NCBI RefSeq assembly: GCF_045689235.1
Contig: NZ_CP136864.1
Span: forward strand, 3,100,001 to 3,164,000
DNA from: Congregibacter variabilis
Lineage (GTDB): Bacteria; Pseudomonadota; Gammaproteobacteria; Pseudomonadales; Halieaceae
Length of the DNA stretch: 64,000 nt
Reading direction: 5' to 3'
Under the pieces are notes generated by a model. The model was given only the letters and a program-made list of their open reading frames with translations, was not told where the DNA came from and ran no database searches. Made by a program: the position numbers and the translations under genes. The first letter of the stretch is position 1. Every line of letters starts with the position of its first letter. Positions 60,163 to 64,000 of this stretch are shown one piece after another.

Positions 60163-61899
60163 ATGGATTCACGAAGCGGTTTGTTTCTCGCCTTACTTGC
60201 GACAGTGACGTTTAGTGCGTTATCGCACGCGCAGTATCCAACGTCCGGACTGATCTACCAGGATACCCGGCGCGAGCGATTGCAGCCGCAACCAAGAAAG
60301 TCTGTAGAGCCATTGATTGAGCGGCCGGCACAATCGCAGCAGCCCTCGGGTGAACGAGTGGATGTCACTCACTTTGTTGTTTATGGCAATTCATCGCTCA
60401 CGGACACGGAGCTTGGGAACATACTTGCCCCATTCTCGCACAGAGAGCTCTTTACCAATGAGTTGCATGAAGCCGCAAACACGCTGAGAGCGCATTACCG
60501 CAGTATGGGTTTGTTTACCGCAGAGGTTTACATTCCGCCTCAGGCTATCGAAGACGGCATTGTCACTCTTCATGTGTACGAGGGAGTTCTGGAAGAGGGC
60601 GGTGTCGAGCTGGACGCTGGCGATGGTGATCATGTTGATGCGCAGCTTGTTCAGAGCATCTTGGCAAGTAGTCTACAAACAGGCAGCGCATTGCATCGAG
60701 ACGACGTGGAGCGTGCGATTTTATTGACGGACGATCTCCCTGGTGTGACATCGCATTCTGTGATTTATCCAGGGCAGGAAGTTGGTGAAGCACGATTTCT
60801 CATGCGCATGGAAAACACGCCGCGAGTCTCAGGCAACATTGATATCGATAATTTTGGAAGCTACTACACGGGCGAGGCGCGAATTGGAACCACACTGTAT
60901 CTCAACAGTCCGTCGGGTAATGGCGATCAACTAACGTTTCGGGGAGTCACCACAGGGTCTGACTCCAATTATGTATTTGTGGATTACAGCTTGCCGGTAT
61001 CGGGATCAGGCTTGCGTATTGGGGCGAGCGCTGACTACCTTGAGTATGATTTGGGTAAGCAGTTTCGGGCTCTTGGAAGTGAAGGCCAGGCAGGGTCCTT
61101 GCGTCTCTTTGCAAGCTACCCATTTAAACGAACACGTCACAGTAACGCATCGGGTCGGCTCGAATACGCCTATCTAAGTCTGGAAGATGACGGTGCGCAG
61201 GGTTTATTACTCGCTGAGCGTGACGTTCATACCTTAACGGCAAGTATTACTGGCGATAGTGATGGTGATCGCTGGCCGAACGGAACCACTTACTACTCTT
61301 TGGGCGTTACGGCGGGTGAGGTAGATATAGAGGGCGGTGAGGCTTTTAAGGCTTTCGACGAAGCTAATGTCGGCACTGACGGCAGCTTTGCGCGAGTCAA
61401 CTTTCAAGTCTCCCGGTTGCAGCATGTGGGGGGTAACTGGTCGACCAATGTGTCTCTTAGCGGTCAGTGGGCCAGTGCAAACCTCGACTCTTCACAAAAG
61501 TTTTTTGTTGGTGGTCCCTTTAGCGTTCCCGGGTATCCAACGGGCGAGGCGAGCGGCGATCACGGCGTAAATCTACATACTGACCTGCGACGTGACTTTT
61601 ATGGCTTGCCATGGGGCGGTGCGTTTCAGGCGTCTGCATTTTATACCGCCGGATGGGCTCAACTGTTTGACCAGACCTGGGATGGTTGGGAGGGCGAAAA
61701 CCCGTTAATCAAAAATAACATCGTGCTGCAATCCTGGGGATTGAGCGCGACGCAGACCTGGGATTCTGGGCTGATACTGCGGGGATCAATTGGCAGGCAG
61801 CTTGGGGATAACGACGCGCGCAACCCCATTACTGGTGAAGCGACCGATGGTTCTGACAGTGTCTACCGCGCATGGATTCAGGCCATCTACTATTTTTAG
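60163..61899 (+). CDS. TpsB-family two-partner-secretion outer-membrane transporter
   Basis: 578 residues from ATG (MDSRSGLFLALLATVTFSALSHA signal peptide); ATGs at 60118 and upstream are in frame. A Gln/Arg/Pro-rich linker leads into POTRA domains (VDVTHFVVYGNSSLTDTELGNIL, FTAEVYIPPQAIEDGIVTLHVYEGVLE, GVTSHSVIYPGQEVGEA). The ShlB/FhaC barrel follows and ends in IQAIYYF. The conserved L6 motif, normally VRGY, reads SVPGYP here (Pro456), a change at a key residue. It normally exports a TpsA partner; the gene 9 bp downstream encodes a Pro/Gln-repeat protein instead. Confidence 0.82.
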   Translation: MDSRSGLFLALLATVTFSALSHAQYPTSGLIYQDTRRERLQPQPRKSVEPLIERPAQSQQPSGERVDVTHFVVYGNSSLTDTELGNILAPFSHRELFTNELHEAANTLRAHYRSMGLFTAEVYIPPQAIEDGIVTLHVYEGVLEEGGVELDAGDGDHVDAQLVQSILASSLQTGSALHRDDVERAILLTDDLPGVTSHSVIYPGQEVGEARFLMRMENTPRVSGNIDIDNFGSYYTGEARIGTTLYLNSPSGNGDQLTFRGVTTGSDSNYVFVDYSLPVSGSGLRIGASADYLEYDLGKQFRALGSEGQAGSLRLFASYPFKRTRHSNASGRLEYAYLSLEDDGAQGLLLAERDVHTLTASITGDSDGDRWPNGTTYYSLGVTAGEVDIEGGEAFKAFDEANVGTDGSFARVNFQVSRLQHVGGNWSTNVSLSGQWASANLDSSQKFFVGGPFSVPGYPTGEASGDHGVNLHTDLRRDFYGLPWGGAFQASAFYTAGWAQLFDQTWDGWEGENPLIKNNIVLQSWGLSATQTWDSGLILRGSIGRQLGDNDARNPITGEATDGSDSVYRAWIQAIYYF

Positions 61900-61908
61900 G
61901 AATAACTG

Positions 61909-63057
61909 ATGTATAAAACATTGCCAATTCTGTTTTTCTCTGCGGTCTGTGCCACTGATCTGTTTGCCGCTGCTAACTGCAAGCATTCGAGTTCATGGCA
62001 GTGCCAGGGGCATACGGGACTAAGCCCCCAAGCCTCGCAAACAGGCTTGGGTATCAGCGGGGGCGGACAGACGCCAAGTAGTGTAGGAAATCAGCCTCTT
62101 GGTTCTGTAACGAGCGGCAGCCAGCCTATGGTTGCTTTGATCCCTGCGTCTCTAATTCCGCCACAGCCGCAAGCACCGCAGGTTCCGAAGCCCCAGCCAC
62201 AGGCGATACCCCAGCCAATACCGCAGCAGACGCCGCAGCCCATGCAGGTGCCGCCTCAGGTACCACCTCAGGTGCCGGGCCAGGTTCCGCAGCCGCAGCC
62301 ACAGGCGATACCTCAGGCGATACCACAGCAGGTGCCCCAGCCGATGCAGGTGCCGTCGCAGGTACCGGGGCAGGTTCCCCAGCCTCAGCCGCAGGCAATA
62401 CCCCAGGCGATACCGCAGCAGGTGCCCCAGCCGATGCAGGTGCCGTCGCAGGTACCGGGGCAGGTTCCCCAGCCTCAGCCGCAGGCAATACCCCAGGCGA
62501 TACCGCAGCAGGTGCCCCAGCCGATGCAGGTGCCGTCGCAGGTACCGGGGCAGGTTCCCCAGCCTCAGCCGCAGGCAATACCGCAGGCGATACCGCAACA
62601 GATTCCGCAGGTTCAGCCACAGCCTGTAAAGGTGCAGCAGCAGGTTTCTCAGACGCTGCCAAATCCTCAACAGCTGTCAAAGCCAAGCGTGACTTCACAA
62701 GTACCGACAGGCGCAACTAACTTGACCCCTGTGAAAGTTACGCATCAGCAGGGAGGCCGCGTTCCTCCGAAGCCGCAAGTTGCAGTTATCCCCAACAAGC
62801 CTCCGCAGACCGCTATTGGTCAGAAGCCTCCGACTTCTCCAAGCCATGTGGTTGTTACCCAGCCACAGCCGCAGATACACACAACGCTCAGCGGTGAGAT
62901 TTTGATGGGAGAAATCGTAGAGCCCGGAATTCAGAACAAAGAGGTTGAGTTGTATCGTAGCGAGGACGCAGAGGAGGCCTTGTATAGCGACATCATTCCC
63001 ATGGATAAAACGGGTTTTCATCTCACGGTTTTCGGTACCAGACCTCCCGTTTACTGA
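61909..63057 (+). CDS. Secreted Pro/Gln-rich repeat protein
   Basis: 382 residues with a signal peptide (MYKTLPILFFSAVCATDLFAA) and two early cysteines (NCKHSSSWQC). Residues about 80-250 are a Pro/Gln/Val/Ala/Ile repeat with a 30-residue period built on PQAIPQAIPQ and PMQVPSQVPGQ. The C-terminal third becomes Lys/Pro/Gln-rich and ends in a folded-looking stretch (LSGEILMGEIVEPGIQNKEVEL to FHLTVFGTRPPVY). No TPS/FhaB N-terminal domain is visible, so it is not a standard TpsA. The gene starts 9 bp after the TpsB stop, so it should be cotranscribed and may be the transporter's cargo or a periplasm-spanning accessory. Confidence 0.75.
   Translation: MYKTLPILFFSAVCATDLFAAANCKHSSSWQCQGHTGLSPQASQTGLGISGGGQTPSSVGNQPLGSVTSGSQPMVALIPASLIPPQPQAPQVPKPQPQAIPQPIPQQTPQPMQVPPQVPPQVPGQVPQPQPQAIPQAIPQQVPQPMQVPSQVPGQVPQPQPQAIPQAIPQQVPQPMQVPSQVPGQVPQPQPQAIPQAIPQQVPQPMQVPSQVPGQVPQPQPQAIPQAIPQQIPQVQPQPVKVQQQVSQTLPNPQQLSKPSVTSQVPTGATNLTPVKVTHQQGGRVPPKPQVAVIPNKPPQTAIGQKPPTSPSHVVVTQPQPQIHTTLSGEILMGEIVEPGIQNKEVELYRSEDAEEALYSDIIPMDKTGFHLTVFGTRPPVY
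62331..62600 (+). repeat. Tandem 90-bp repeats in the Pro/Gln-rich gene
   Basis: Three direct copies of a 90-bp unit, 62331-62420, 62421-62510 and 62511-62600. Copies 1 and 2 are identical and copy 3 differs at two positions near its end. A degenerate partial copy (62281-62330) precedes them. Each unit encodes 30 residues. The near-identity implies recent duplication or active homogenisation, and copy number may vary between strains. Confidence 0.9.
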
Positions 63058-63143
63058 GAATGAGTTTGCCGTTGTTTCTGTGTCCGGCGCAGTTAAAGAA
63101 CTATTGCGCGCGTTCCAGAAGCGGTGTTGCCCGGCAGTGAGGC

Positions 63144-64000
63144 TTACTGCCCTCTCAATCGCAATGCATTGCTGATCACCGAAACCGAACTGAGACTCAT
63201 TGCGAGGGCGGCGATCATTGGTGACAGCAGTAGTCCAAATAATGGATAGAGAATGCCGGCAGCCACGGGTACACCTGCACTGTTGTATATCAGAGCAAAC
63301 AGCAAATTCTGTCGCATATTGCTCACCGTCAGTTCAGAAATTCGTCGCGCTTCCAAAATACCGCGAAGGTCACCTTTTATCAGTGTCACCTGAGCGCTGT
63401 TCATAGCCACGTCAGTACCCGTGCCCATAGCAATGCCCACGTCAGCCTGTGCCAGGGCTGGTGCATCGTTGATCCCGTCCCCGGCCATCGCCACTTTACG
63501 GCCTTCGGCCTGCAGCCTGCTCATCAGGTTCAGTTTGTCCCGGGGAGTCACCTCACTGTGCACTTCGTCGATGCCCAGTTCACTGGCTACCGCCTGTGCA
63601 GTGATCTCGCCGTCGCCGGTTGCCATGATGATTTTGAGTCCCCTTTCATGCAGTGCTCTTATGGCTGCGTGCGTGCTGCTCTTAATGGGGTCCGACACGG
63701 CTAGCAAGCCAACAAGCTTGCCGCTAAGCGCCAGATACATGACGCTGGCACCTTGATTACGCATCTGGTCGGCGCTGGATTGTGCGCTGTTCACATCAAC
63801 ATGGTGTTGTCGCATGAATTTAGTATTGCCCAGACTCAACTGCTGTCCGTTGAGCTGTCCGTTGAGCTGGCCGGTAACGCCGATACCGCTTTCAGAGTCA
63901 AAATCGCTGACTGTAGCCAGGTTCATGTCACGTTCCCTGGCCGCCATCACAATGGCGCGCGCCAGCGGATGCTCACTGCCTTGATTAAGACTGGCAGCTA
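63144..64000 (-). CDS. Copper-type P1B-ATPase, C-terminal part (5' end beyond window)
   Basis: The frame is open to the window edge and continues as SEHPLARAIV (the N-domain nucleotide-binding His-Pro), so the gene starts outside. Visible parts: N-domain LGNTKF, P-domain ATGDGEITAQAVASELG (TGDG), AMAGDGINDAPALAQADVGIAMGTGTDVA, and the last membrane helices. YN in LIYNSAGVPVAAG and MSLSS near the end are the Cu+-binding residues of CopA-type pumps. It exports cytoplasmic copper to the periplasm. The N-domain contains an extra GQLN unit encoded by a 12-bp duplication. Confidence 0.9.
   Translation of the reverse strand, partial: AASLNQGSEHPLARAIVMAARERDMNLATVSDFDSESGIGVTGQLNGQLNGQQLSLGNTKFMRQHHVDVNSAQSSADQMRNQGASVMYLALSGKLVGLLAVSDPIKSSTHAAIRALHERGLKIIMATGDGEITAQAVASELGIDEVHSEVTPRDKLNLMSRLQAEGRKVAMAGDGINDAPALAQADVGIAMGTGTDVAMNSAQVTLIKGDLRGILEARRISELTVSNMRQNLLFALIYNSAGVPVAAGILYPLFGLLLSPMIAALAMSLSSVSVISNALRLRGQ
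63843..63866 (-). repeat. 12-bp tandem duplication in the copper ATPase gene
   Basis: CTGTCCGTTGAG occurs twice in a row on the + strand (63843-63854 and 63855-63866), encoding a repeated GQLN on the minus strand just before LSLGN in the nucleotide-binding domain. The change keeps the frame. Confidence 0.8.

Noticed and set aside
62281..62600. Possible CRISPR array
   Set aside because: Repeats are directly adjacent 90-bp coding units without spacers, translating to a regular protein repeat; no cas gene is nearby.
62126..62716. Long antisense frames (196 and 172 residues) opposite the Pro/Gln repeat region
   Set aside because: They are by-products of the low-complexity 90-bp repeats: the translations are themselves Ala/Pro/Val or Leu/Arg repeats, with no ribosome-binding site.

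Overview
The window looks like a chromosomal segment of a free-living, aerobic marine gammaproteobacterium. DUF3192, TruC, TruD, a YbcJ-like S4 protein and a BaeSR-type two-component pair point to Gammaproteobacteria. The many periplasmic quinoproteins, glutathione S-transferase (GST) folds, exported lipoproteins and secreted beta-glucanases resemble the OM60/NOR5 (Halieaceae, Cellvibrionales) group. That placement is inference from gene content; no rRNA or other marker gene is present. Base composition looks even and moderately GC-rich throughout. I see no insertion sequence, prophage, tRNA, rRNA or CRISPR array.

Layout. 1-4.2 kb: the 3' end of a quinohemoprotein dehydrogenase with its terminator, a DUF3192 lipoprotein, a flavodoxin-fold reductase, a DUF3237 protein, and a leftward S4/DoxX/BtrH-like cluster. 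4.4-6.7 kb: a membrane-anchored TPR protein. 6.7-10.9 kb: a leftward module of YHYH lipoprotein, EF-hand-like exported protein, BaeS-like kinase, BaeR-like regulator and a four-cysteine secreted protein. 11-17.9 kb: rhodanese lipoprotein, metallophosphoesterase lipoprotein, NTF2-like/DUF998 pair, a GST, DUF2855 and a GH3 glucosidase. 18-23.5 kb: two tandem thioredoxin-fold isomerase-like genes, then ATP-grasp, HAD and GH16 genes on the other strand, and an acyl-CoA synthetase. 23.6-26 kb: two TlpA-like thioredoxins flanking a beta-propeller protein with a CxCC motif. 26-36.4 kb: GST-like, FG-GAP, VOC, DUF6090, DUF1254, TruC, GST, SnoaL-like, PanE-like and amidase genes. 36.4-40.1 kb: an operon of two quinoproteins plus a 50-residue protein. 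40.3-51.7 kb: amidohydrolase, SLT/SPOR lytic transglycosylase, LssY_C and hydrolase lipoproteins, YfcC transporter with N-formylglutamate amidohydrolase, DUF1993, LysE, GGDEF and DUF952. 51.8-59.9 kb: GST, TruD, creatininase, DUF885 peptidase-like protein, thioesterase, outer-membrane barrel and M20 amidohydrolase. 60.2-64 kb: a TpsB-type transporter directly followed by a Pro/Gln-rich repeat protein, then the 3' part of a copper P1B-ATPase cut by the window edge.

Functional themes. (i) Periplasmic oxidation: three PQQ-type propellers, two with a C-terminal haem c domain, could feed electrons from sugars or alcohols into respiration. (ii) Beta-glucan use: a GH16 with the lichenase-type EIDIE active site and a GH3 exo-acting lipoprotein. 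(iii) Amide and peptide scavenging: amidase, creatininase, M20, D-aminoacylase-like amidohydrolase, N-formylglutamate amidohydrolase and DUF885. (iv) Thiol and redox handling: four GST-fold proteins, two kappa/HCCA-isomerase-like proteins, two TlpA proteins and a rhodanese.

The most promising uncharacterised systems are the YHYH/EF-hand/BaeSR/four-cysteine module (6.7-10.9 kb), the TpsB with a Pro/Gln-repeat protein in place of a recognisable TpsA (60.2-63.1 kb), and the TlpA/CxCC-propeller/TlpA cluster (23.6-25.9 kb). Functions given below rest on motif and family recognition by eye; no database search was run.
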